From NCBI GenBank assembly GCA_963761755.1, contig CAVXIC010000034.1, positions 186,001-250,000 of the forward strand: a DNA stretch of 64,000 nt. The letters are read 5' to 3'. Each line of letters opens with the position of its first letter. Position 1 is the first letter of the stretch. This DNA comes from CAJXVA01 sp963761755 (GTDB taxonomy: Bacteria > Myxococcota_A > Polyangia > Nannocystales > Nannocystaceae). Under the pieces are notes generated by a model that saw only the letters and a list, made by a program, of their open reading frames with translations, did no database searches and was not told where the DNA came from. Below are positions 8,373 through 17,800 of this stretch, one piece after another. A program made the translations under genes and the position numbers.

Positions 8373-9694
8373 TGCGGCTCCTTTCGTCGAAGCTGTTCGA
8401 TCTGGTCGAGGTATGCTCGACCCTCGTCGGGGTCGGTCATGTAGACGTAGGCGGCCAGCCCCGCGAGGCGGGCGAGGCTGTCCCCCTCGGGCCCGGTGTA
8501 GGGTCCGTCCTTGGCCTGCAGGCGATTGTGCAGCGCCGCGCGGAGCATCCGGCGGACCTTCCGCGGCACCCGGGCCTCGGGACGTCCCGGCGCAGGGTTG
8601 ACCACGAGCCCGGTGACCGTCTGCCGCCGGCCGCCCCGGAGGATGCGGGTCTTGTGCGGGTGCACGGCGAAGCCCTCCTCTTCGAGGACCCGGCGGACCG
8701 CCGCCTTGAGCTTGCCCAGCGGAATGTCCCGCTGCGGCGAGGAGAACGTCAGGTCGTCTGCGTAGCGGGTGTAGAGCATCCCGAAGCTGCGGGCGATGCC
8801 GGTCAGTCGGGCGTCGAGGCGCAGGCACAGGGTGTTGGTGATCGACGGGCTCGTCGGGGCGCCCTGGGGGAGCGAGCGCGGCCCGCTGGCAACATAGTGC
8901 GGCTTGCCGCGAAGCTCCAGCACCTCGCGCGGCGCCTCGGTGCAAAGCATCGCCAGCACCGTCGCCACCTGCTCTGCGTAGCCCGCCTTGCGCAGCAGGC
9001 CTTTGACCCGCGGCATGGTGATCGTCGGGTAGAAGTCCTTGATGTCGAACTTCACGAGGGTGGCCGCACCCGCGTGGACCTTGGCGTTCGACAGGATGCT
9101 GCGGCCGACCAGGAAGCCGTGCGCCGCTCCGTGGACGGGCAGCCGCTCGGTGACGTTGTGGGCGATCCAGCGCTGGGTCTTCTTGAGCAGCGGCTTGGGT
9201 GCGCTGATCAACCGCATCGAGCCGTCCCGCTTGGGCACGTGCCAGCGCTGGTAGTGCGTCCCCGTGTCGACCTCTCGATGAAACGCGAGCCACCGCAGCT
9301 GCGGGATGCTCAGCTCCAGCGCCTTGGCCAGGGCCGGGGCGTCGGCGAGGTCGGGTAGCTCGTTTTCCGCGAGTCTCTCCTCGCGGCCGGCGATGTCGTA
9401 GCGATCGACGTCGGCCGTATCGTGGAAGAACACGCCTCGGCCCAGGTGCACCAGATGCGCGGCGCGGAACGCCTGCCACGCGTGGCCCTGTAGGACCTTT
9501 CGGACGCGACGCTCTTCTTCGCGCCGCGCCTTGTACTTCTTGCGCTCCCGGTCCGAGAGGGCGGAGGTGTCCACGTCACCGTCCCAGAGCTCGCGGGCCT
9601 GCAGCTCCGAGACGATCCACGCGTGTATCCCCCCGGCCTCGGCGATGTCGGGCCACGGGGGCAGGGGACGATCGGTCGAGAGGGAGTCAGCCAC
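8369..9694 (-). CDS. Retron reverse transcriptase
   Basis: About 441 residues from GTG 9694. An earlier in-frame GTG at 9778 lies inside the msd hairpin and is unlikely to be used. The RT carries the two retron signatures: an NAxxH box (SNAKVHAG, residue ~203) and a VTG triplet (TVTGLVVNP, residue ~360). Polymerase motifs are KFDIKDFYPTI, SLPQGAPTSPSITN and YADDLTFS (catalytic Asp pair, residues ~313-314). There is no maturase, HNH or protease domain. Myxobacterial retron RTs have a comparable length with an N-terminal extension, as here. The enzyme would prime cDNA synthesis from a branch G in the upstream RNA, yielding msDNA. No strong Shine-Dalgarno is visible before the GTG; the stop overlaps the WGR start. 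Confidence 0.93.
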   Translation of the reverse strand: MADSLSTDRPLPPWPDIAEAGGIHAWIVSELQARELWDGDVDTSALSDRERKKYKARREEERRVRKVLQGHAWQAFRAAHLVHLGRGVFFHDTADVDRYDIAGREERLAENELPDLADAPALAKALELSIPQLRWLAFHREVDTGTHYQRWHVPKRDGSMRLISAPKPLLKKTQRWIAHNVTERLPVHGAAHGFLVGRSILSNAKVHAGAATLVKFDIKDFYPTITMPRVKGLLRKAGYAEQVATVLAMLCTEAPREVLELRGKPHYVASGPRSLPQGAPTSPSITNTLCLRLDARLTGIARSFGMLYTRYADDLTFSSPQRDIPLGKLKAAVRRVLEEEGFAVHPHKTRILRGGRRQTVTGLVVNPAPGRPEARVPRKVRRMLRAALHNRLQAKDGPYTGPEGDSLARLAGLAAYVYMTDPDEGRAYLDQIEQLRRKEPQ

Positions 9695-9720
9695 AGCGAG
9701 TCGAGACGAAGTGGAGAAAG

Positions 9721-9977
9721 TGAGAGGGGGGTGGGGACAGAGTTCGCAACTTCCCGACTGGGGACACGGTAGGCTCACCGGTTTGTCGCCCGGAGGGGTC
9801 CCTGCGGGCTAGCTCAAACGACGGTTGCGTGGTTGTTCCAGATGAGCTGGCCCGCAGGGACCCCTCCGGGCGAAACAAACCACGAACAGCCTACCTTGTG
9901 GCGAATGTGCAGTTGTTGGTCCAAGGCGGCGCAACGCCGCCCATCAGGCTAACAAACTCGGTCCCCTCCCCCTTCTC
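9721..9977 (-). ncRNA. Retron msr-msd RNA
   Basis: Read on the minus strand, a1 is 9977-9953 and a2 is 9746-9722. They pair at 21 of 25 positions plus one G-U, as needed for the retron stem. Immediately after a1 comes TTAGC; its G (9949) is the predicted branch guanosine, the same context as in known retrons. The msr then has a perfect GC hairpin (9941-9925). The msd is a long hairpin (9895-9768): an 8-bp base (GGTAGGCT with AGCCTACC), an internal loop, then a perfect 23-bp stem and a few more pairs, capped by a ~26-nt loop. Predicted msDNA is about 120-135 nt. The RNA lies just upstream of the RT on the same strand, the classical msr-msd-ret order. Confidence 0.92.
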
Positions 9978-10039
9978 GAAAACTGGCCATCCGGTGCGCT
10001 TTTAGAAGTACCAAACTCTGGCCCGCGAATCACGATCAT

Positions 10040-11860
10040 TCAGACCGCTTCCGAAGCACTCGCATCGACGAAGCCCTGATCGCCCAGGGCGTCTAGGCGT
10101 GAAAAGTACTCGGTCTTCGCCCCGTCGGGGTCGGAGAAGAACAGTTTCTGCACCCGCATGCGCTGCGGGTGCTCGCCCCAGCGGACGACGACCCTGCGGT
10201 CATCCAGCGACAGGCGATAGGTCATCACGCCGCCGCGACTGCGGCGGGTCATGATCCGGGTCTCCGCCACGATGAGCTTGCGGCCCTCGGGGGTGCTGCG
10301 GGCCTCCTCCAGCTGCGCCTGCGCCCGGGCATGGGCCAGTCGCAGCGCGACCATCGGGATGGTGGGGCCTTCCCTCAGTCCGGCCCGTCGGAACTGTGGG
10401 CTGGTGCAATCCGCGTCGACCGTGCGGCCCTCTCGGTCCAGGGTGAACGAGGTCTTGTAGGTGCGGTGGGCGACGGCGTCGAGGACCTCCCCCTCGATGC
10501 GCGTCCCCTGCTGCGGCAGGTGGTGTACGCGGGTGATCGAGACCGCGCCCTCGGTGTCCAGCAGTCGATGCGCCTCCCGCTCGTTGTCGTCGCGGAACCG
10601 CAGCGCTTCGGCGGATGGGGGAGACACCATCAGGGGTCGCCGCACCAGCTGTCCGGTGGCCATGTCCTTGAGCACCAAACCCTGCTGCATCTGATCGAGG
10701 ACCGCCCGCCGGACGTCACCGATCGGACGCGTCGTCGCAGAGGCGAGCGCCTCCAGGCTCTGCGGTTCGGCGGCCAGCAACTCCAGCACCCGGCGAGAGA
10801 GGACCTCGTCGACACCCGTCGATGAGAGCAGGTCGAAGGTGGCGATGCCCGCCCAGCCACTGTCCGTCCAGCCCGAGAGGGCCAAGGTCAGCGTCGCGTC
10901 GCCGAGATCGATGACGTAGTAGGCCGGCAGTCCCGCGCCCACCAGGTGAACCGTCACCGACTTGGCGTGGGGGAGGATCGGGGCCAGCGCGCTCAGCCGG
11001 CGGCGGCCCCAGGTGCGCACGACGGTGGGCACGTCCCCCTCGTAGGCCGCTCCGGTCGCCTCCAGCACCGTCTCCCACGGCTCGAGCACCAGCCGCGGCG
11101 CCTCCCCGGGGACCAACTCGTATCGGAGCGCGCGCGGCGAGGTCTTGGCCTTGCGCAGCCGCAGGGAGAGCAGGAGATTGTACAGATCGATCGGGTTGAG
11201 CGAGAACGCGGTGCTGGGCAGCGTCGACGCGGCTTGCACCTGGCCGAATGCGCGGAGCCAGCGGTGGGGCACGGCGAAGGACCGCGCGCTGCCGCCTGCA
11301 CTCGGCCGCACGTGCAGGGCGGTCTGTCGATAAGCGCGGACTCGACCGACCGCTCGGCGCAGCGACGCGTCGGTGAGGTCGATGTGCGAGGTGCCCACCT
11401 GCTTGCGCTCCACCGCAAGCGCTGCGTCGGCGCGCAGGTGCAGCCGGGCGTAGGCCGACTCGTCGGCCGAGAACACCTCGATCGACAGCCCCGTCTCGTC
11501 GACGTGCAGGATCGGATCGAGCGGAGCTTCGTCCTGCTCGCCCTCTTCGGCACTCCCGAACTTCGCGGCCAGGTACGCCTTTTGGGCGTTCCAGACCTCC
11601 TGGCTCACCCGCTTGCCCTGCGAGAGTAGGTACGCCAGGTAATCCTCTCGGCTGGTCGCCTTGCGGCGAAGGTCGGAGGTGAGGATGTCGTGCATCGTTC
11701 GCAAGGCGTCGCGGACGACCCCGGGCCGGTGCAAGGTGGCCTGCAGCGCGGCGTCGGCCCGCAGCCCGTCGGTGGGAAGGGTCAGCACGAAGGTCTCGCC
11801 GTCGGGCTGGGCCTCGGCGACGGGTTCATAGCGAACGGCGGTGGCGGTGTTCTGAGACAT
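10040..11860 (-). CDS. Winged-helix/SWIM-like (WHSWIM) protein in the retron operon
   Basis: About 606 residues. The ATG overlaps the upstream stop (TGATG); a GTG three bases earlier is an alternative. The N-terminal ~130 residues are helical, the middle is beta-rich and unassigned. Residues ~360-420 read like a winged helix (VLELLAAEPQSLEALASATTRPIGDVRRAVLDQMQQGLV). Residues ~470-510 resemble a SWIM finger scaffold (TYKTSFTLDREGRTVDADC, then a helix with VALRLAHARAQ) but only one of the expected Cys/His ligands is present, so the zinc site looks lost. WHSWIM proteins are known companions of some retron RTs; my recollection of that class (type XIII) cannot be verified here. Located 63 bp upstream of the msr-msd RNA on the same strand. 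Confidence 0.6.
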   Translation of the reverse strand: MSQNTATAVRYEPVAEAQPDGETFVLTLPTDGLRADAALQATLHRPGVVRDALRTMHDILTSDLRRKATSREDYLAYLLSQGKRVSQEVWNAQKAYLAAKFGSAEEGEQDEAPLDPILHVDETGLSIEVFSADESAYARLHLRADAALAVERKQVGTSHIDLTDASLRRAVGRVRAYRQTALHVRPSAGGSARSFAVPHRWLRAFGQVQAASTLPSTAFSLNPIDLYNLLLSLRLRKAKTSPRALRYELVPGEAPRLVLEPWETVLEATGAAYEGDVPTVVRTWGRRRLSALAPILPHAKSVTVHLVGAGLPAYYVIDLGDATLTLALSGWTDSGWAGIATFDLLSSTGVDEVLSRRVLELLAAEPQSLEALASATTRPIGDVRRAVLDQMQQGLVLKDMATGQLVRRPLMVSPPSAEALRFRDDNEREAHRLLDTEGAVSITRVHHLPQQGTRIEGEVLDAVAHRTYKTSFTLDREGRTVDADCTSPQFRRAGLREGPTIPMVALRLAHARAQAQLEEARSTPEGRKLIVAETRIMTRRSRGGVMTYRLSLDDRRVVVRWGEHPQRMRVQKLFFSDPDGAKTEYFSRLDALGDQGFVDASASEAV

Positions 11861-14800
11861 CACGCGTGCTCCTGCGTCTGGGTGGTCTTGGTCTTGGTCG
11901 TGCGGCGTTGGGCGCGTCGAAGGGCTCGGAAGGCGGCTTTCCGAAGTGTCTCTTCGGTGTCTTTGGCGTCGAGCAGACCCTGCAGGGTGCCCACGGCCTC
12001 TTCACCGCCCAGGCGCCCCAGCGTTGCGATCGCGGTGAGGCGGGCGGGGCCCGTGCCGGCGGTCGCGAGGTCGCGCAGGACGTCGGTCCGCGGTTTCTGC
12101 AGCGTGCGCGGCAGGAGATTGGGCCGGGATGCGTCGGAGGACAGCGCACCCTTGGCGTCTCGCTCCAGCGCTGCGTCCGCCAGCGTTGCCGCCACCCGAC
12201 CATCGGTGACCTCCGGGGACATGGCGACGTCGCTGGCCGCGGTGGCGTCGAGGTTCGCGATGGCGTCGGCCGCTGCGACCCGTACCGCCGCGTCGTTGTG
12301 GGCGAGCAAGGATCGCAGATCCACGAGACCCGAGGTGTCCCCGGACGCCCCGAGCCCGCGCGCGGCCTCGGCGAGCACCGCTGGCGGCGCTTCGTTGACC
12401 GCGATGGTCTCGCGGGCCAGCGCGGCGTTGGCCTTGCATCGCCGGACCGCCCACAGGCTCGCGCGCCAGGCCTCCGCCAGTTCGCGACGCGCTCCCGCGT
12501 CCTTGCCGCTGCGGAGCTCGTCCCATTGGGTCGCGCTGCGTCGGGCTGCGTGCGCCGCAGGATCGGCGAGCGAAGCGTCTTCGGTCGCGCCCGCCATCCA
12601 CGCGCCGTCGATGCGTGGTCCCGCGGAGGCGTGCTGCAGCAGCCCGAGGATCGCCGCGGGGGGCAGGGCATCGCGCCGGACAAGGCCCCGGCGCAGTCGC
12701 TGCCGGACCTGCGGGCTCTCGATGTGCGGCAGTCGATCGAGCAGCGACGTGGGGTCGCCGTGTCGAGCCAGGAACGCAGCCGCCGGCTCCGCGACGTCTC
12801 CGTGGGGGCTGCGAATCCGGGCCATGTCGACGCGGGTCGGGTCGTCGGGGAACAGAAGCCCGAGTGACTTCGAGGCCGCGGCGCGGAGGCCACGGTCTGC
12901 ATCGCCGAGCGCCTCGGCGAGCACGGCCTCGGCCTCTGGGTGGGCCAGCTCGCCGAGCAGCGCGGCGGCGTGGCGCCGCAGACCGACGTCTTCGAAGGCA
13001 TCGGCCACCGCGGACTCCAGAACGCCGCGGCTGCGGTCATCGCCGGTCCAGCGCAGTCCGGTGAACGCACGGGCTCGGATCTGGGTGCTGCCCTCGGACG
13101 CCGAGGTCTCCACCGTCCGGCGGATCCGGTCGCGGTCCTCGGGTTCTTCGAGCCGACCGAGCATGCGGCCGAGCGCCTCGACGGCGATCGGTGCCAGCGC
13201 CCCGTCTTCGTCGGAGAGCTCCGCGTCGGTGTCGAGCAGCCGCTCGACGTACGGCAGGCTGCGTGGATCGGCGAGGTCGCCGAGCGCCAACAGGGCCCGC
13301 TCGCGCTCGGTCTGCTCGCCGGCTTCGAGGACGAGCAGCAGCGGCTGCAGAGCCTCGGGGCGCTGGCGCTTGGCCATCCCAACCGCGGCGGGCAGCACGA
13401 GGTCGCGACGACCCCGGCGAAGGGCGGCCGCGAGCGCGTCGAGCCCCGCACCCTCCACAGCCTGCGCGCGGAACGAGACCGCCTCCGCCGCGGCGACGCG
13501 CACCGATTCGTCGCGATCGTCGAGCAGGCGAGCGAGCACCGCCTCGGCCTTGGCGTCATCCACGTCGCGAAGCGCATCGACCGCTTGGACCCGCATCTGT
13601 GGGTCGGCATGGGCTGCCGCGACGTCGACGTAGCGCAGCGCGAGCGCATCGTCGAAGCGTCGACGGGTGCGACCGTCGGGGAGCTTGCGAGGCGGCTCGG
13701 ACCGATGCCGAGCCAGCACCAGCAGCGCCGAGAACGCTCGGGTGCCGAGTCCAAGGTCCTCGCCTTCGACCAGCCGCAGCAGCGGCGCCTCGCCGTCGGG
13801 ATGACCCACGCGCTCGATCGCCCCGACCACCGCAGGCACGTCGGCGGTCTTGTCCGGATCGTCCTCGAGGCGGGCGGCCAGCAGCTGCGCGGCTCGGGCG
13901 GCCGTCTCTTCGGAGTTGCGCGCCCGCACGAGGGCGACCAGGCCCTCGATGGCGCCATTGACCATCCGGCGCTCGTCGTGTCGGAGGAACCCCGCGAGCA
14001 CGTCGGCAGCCCGAACGTCGCCACGCCTGGCGAGCGCCGCCGCGGCGCGCTCGCGAAGATCTTCGTGGTCGCTCTCCAGGGCGCGGGCGAGCGCCTCGTC
14101 CACCCGTGCGTCGTCCGCGTCGACGAGGCGGGCGACGACGGAGAGTCGGACGTCGGCGAAGCGGCTGCCCAGGGCGACGAGCCACGGCTCGAGGCTGCCG
14201 GCATCGAAGAGCTGCTGGATCCGCTGGACCGCGTAGTTGCGGACCTCCTTGGCCGCGGCGTCGACGGCTCCAAGCGCGAGCGTTCGCGCGGCCGTGTCGC
14301 CCCTCAACGCGCGCTCGACCAAGGTGTCGACCGCGGATCGGCCGACGTCGGCGTAGGTGGCCTGAAGGGCGAGTGAGGCCGGGGTGGTGTCGCCCTCGGG
14401 GTACAGCCCGCTCAACGTCGTGCTGGCCGCCTTGCGCACCAGGTGGTTCGGATCCGAGAGCGCGCGGCGAAGCGCGGGCAGGACCGCGGCGCGCCCGACG
14501 TGGGGCGAGTTCGCGAGGTCTCCCAGGCGTCCCAGCGCATCGCGACGCACCCTGTGGGTCTCGTCGGCCGCTCCTTGGACCGGCGCCTGTCGAACCAGGC
14601 CGACGTAGGTCCCGAACACCACCTGCTCGAGATCTTCTCCGACCGCTCGGTCCACGGGTACGGGCTTCGGATCCGAGCCGCCCGCGTAGCGGATGACCTC
14701 CAGCACGCGGCGGGTGAGGTCCTCGGGGCGCTTGCCCGTGGTGAGGGTGGCGGCGAGCCGCCGAATCCAGCTGCGCGCTCGGGGCTGCGCCTCCTCGGTC

Positions 14801-17800
14801 TGGGGTGCCATCGCCGGGGCTTCGCCGATCGGCGCCACCTTGGGTCCGCGCAGGCGCTTTGCCTCTCGCCAGAACGCATCGGGTTGGGGCCGCAGCGAGA
14901 GCACCCGGGCCGCAGCGTAGCGGGTGGCCGGCTCATCGCTGGCGAGCACGGCGATCAGCACGGCGAGCAGAGCCCGACGTTCGTCCTCGGGCGGCCACTT
15001 GGCGAGCTCCGAGGCTCGTTCGGGCTTCTGGGGTCCCACGAGCTCTTCGAGCAGCGGGTGGAGCTGCAGGTCGTCGTCCGAACTGCGGACTTCCAGGGCG
15101 CGAGCCGCTGCGAACCGCAGCTCGGGGCTGCTGGCTGCCAGCGCCGCGGTGAGCAGGTCCGGGGCGAGTCCGGCCCGGGCCAGGGCGATGTCCCGCGCGA
15201 CGACGATGGCGAAGACCAAGTCTTGAATCTCGCGGTCGACGTCCTCGAGCCCCTGCAGCACGCCGCGAAGGCCATCGTGCCCGAGGGCGACGAAGCTGAG
15301 GATGGCGCCCAGGCGGATCGGCTTGTGGTCGTGCGCCAAGGTCCCAGCGAGCACCGGGACGGCGCGCACATCCCCGAGCCGGGCGAGGCCCTCGGCGATC
15401 CAGCTGCGCACGGCGAGGTCGTCGTGGGACAGGGCGGCGATCAGCGGTCGTTCCAGGCCAGGGCGCACCGCGCCCGCGAGCCCACGCGCGCCCATCTCTC
15501 GCACGTGGCCGTCGCCGTCGTCGAGAAGCGCGACGTAGGCCGGCATCGACCCGGAGTCTGCGGCGTCCGCCATCGCGGCCGCGGCGCGCTGTCGCAGGCT
15601 CGACGGAGGACGATTGATGTCCCCTTCGGGCAGGGAGAGCAGCGACGCCATGGGCCCGATCGCGCTCGGCTTGCGGCGCTTGCCCTGCAGCTCGGCGGCG
15701 CGAACCCGCAGGGTCCAGTACTTGCTGCCGTAGGCGGTGACGAAAGCATTCTGGTCGTTGGGGAACAGGGCGTCGAACGCCTCGATCGCGGCCTCGTGCG
15801 CGGGCACGGAGAGATCCTCGAGCAGCTCGGTGAGCCGGCTGCGAAGGGCGGAGAGGTTCTCGTCCTTGGCGTCCTTGGCTCCGCGGCAGCCCGCCGCGCG
15901 CACGGCGGCCCTGGGCGAGTTCATCGCGGCCAGGTGAACCTCGGCGCGAACCTTTTGAGCCTTGGCGCGGTCCTTGTTCTTGCGGCTGTCGGTCAGCGCC
16001 AGGTAGGCGGCCATGCCCACCGCCTCGTTGCCGTCGCCGACCATCGTCAGCAGTAGGTCGTCGGCCCAGGCGTCTTCGCTGCGGTCCAGCTCGGTGACGA
16101 CGAGCTGGCGGGTGTCGGCGTGGCGCGAGGCCGAGGCGCGCTCGAGCATCGGCTGCGGGGTCTCGCTGTGCCAGGCCCACAGGGTCTTGTAGGCCGTGAT
16201 TCGGACCTTGCTGCTCTCGTCGTCCAGGGCTGCGGACAGCAGCGCGTCGGCCTTGGCGTGGTTGGCGGCGCTGGCGGTGGGCCCATACCTCACCACGACT
16301 GCCAGGGCCTTGGCCCGCATGTCCTCCTGCCCGCTGTGCATCGCCACCGCGGCGAGGGCGAGGGCTCCCACGTCGCCGCGCGGAGCGGCGAGGCCGGCGA
16401 GGGCGTCGAAGGCGTCGGTTCGGACCCCCGCATCGGGGTCGTCGAGCAACCACTGCAGCCGCATGCGGATGCGATCATCGGCGGGCATCGCTTCGCCTGC
16501 GAACCGCAAGGTGGCGACGACGGATCGCCGAAGTCCAGGATCGGTCTCGCGACTGAGCTGCAGCAGCGCGCCGGTGGACCGTGGGTCGTGCAGCAAGGCC
16601 AGGCCCCGAGCGCCGCGCAGGGCGGTGTCGGGGTGGCGGCAGTTGAGGGCCGCGAACAGGGGAGCGCGGTCGTCTTCGCCGGGCTGACTGTCCTTGGGTG
16701 CCACGAGCAGCAGGGGGCCCTGCTGGTGGGCGCTGTCGATCGCCTCGCGGAACTCGGGGTCGAGCCGGTAGAGCGTGCGTCCCAGCACGACCCGAGCGGA
16801 CGCCGCGACGCAGAACGCCATGCGCCGCACCATCGGATCGTCGTCGTCGAGGGCGGCCTCGACCAGCCCGGCGCCCTCTGCCGCCTCCGAAGCGCGCGTA
16901 CGGCCGAGCCAGAACACCGCGGCGGTTCGGATGTCGGCCGGTCCCCGCCCGAGGGCCACTCGAGCCGGCTCGACCGAGCCCTTGGGTTCCAGCGCGACCA
17001 GAGCGTCGAAGGCTGCCTGCCGTACCTTCGCCTCACGGTCGGAGAGCCGCTCCGCGATGAGGCCGGGCACCAGAGCGGAGCGCTGGCGCAGCGGGGGCAG
17101 CGACGCGATGGCGCGAATTCGGAGGTCGGGGTGGGGACCGCTGACCGCGGCCCGCAGGGTGGGGAGCGGATCGTCCTTGTCGATGCGCAGCAGCAGCGCT
17201 TCGTATGCTGCCGCCCGCACGGTCTTGTCGGCGTCGCCCAAGGCGGTGCGCAGGGCGGGGCGGGCGGGGCGCGAGCCGCAGCGGCCCAGGACCTCGGCGG
17301 CGCGCTGGCGGACCTCGGGTTTGTCATCGCCGGCCAGCGCGCGCTCGATCAGCAGGCGCGCGTCGTCTTCGGGCAGCTCGGCGAGCGCGGTGATGGCGGC
17401 CTCACGGACCTTCGAGCTCGACGCGCTCAGCTGCTCGGCGCGCTCGGCCAGCTGGCCCCGCACCCGGTCGTAGGTGTCGGCGGGGTCGCTCTGCTCGTCG
17501 AGGGCCACAACCACCAGCGAGCGCTGAGCGTCGATCGCCACCAGCGAGCCGCCGCGAGCTTCGGGCTTGGCGCGAGCTCCGGCCGGAGCCCAGCCCAGCC
17601 CCATCAGCGCGGCGCTGCCCAGCTCTACGGTCTTTGGCTTGCGCCTCGTCTCCAGCGGCCACGACTTGATGACGCCGTCGGCACCGGCCGAGAACAGTCG
17701 ACGCGGGATGTCCCGGCCCGCCTCGTCCCGAAGGACGGGGCCGAGCACCAGCGCGACGACGGGGCGCACGTGCGCAGCGTCCTTGGAGCGATCCTCTTCG

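Noticed and set aside
8369..9694. RT as a group II intron maturase or an abortive-infection/DRT-type RT
   Set aside because: No maturase or HNH domain and no intron RNA; NAxxH and VTG motifs plus the msr-msd RNA identify a retron.
9695..9778. Earlier in-frame GTG start for the RT
   Set aside because: It lies within the msd hairpin, and the extra residues match a2 sequence rather than RT.
9768..9895. Long hairpin as a transcription terminator or a MITE-like repeat
   Set aside because: Its place between a1 and a2 arms and just upstream of a retron RT explains it fully as msd; there is no T-tract or target duplication.
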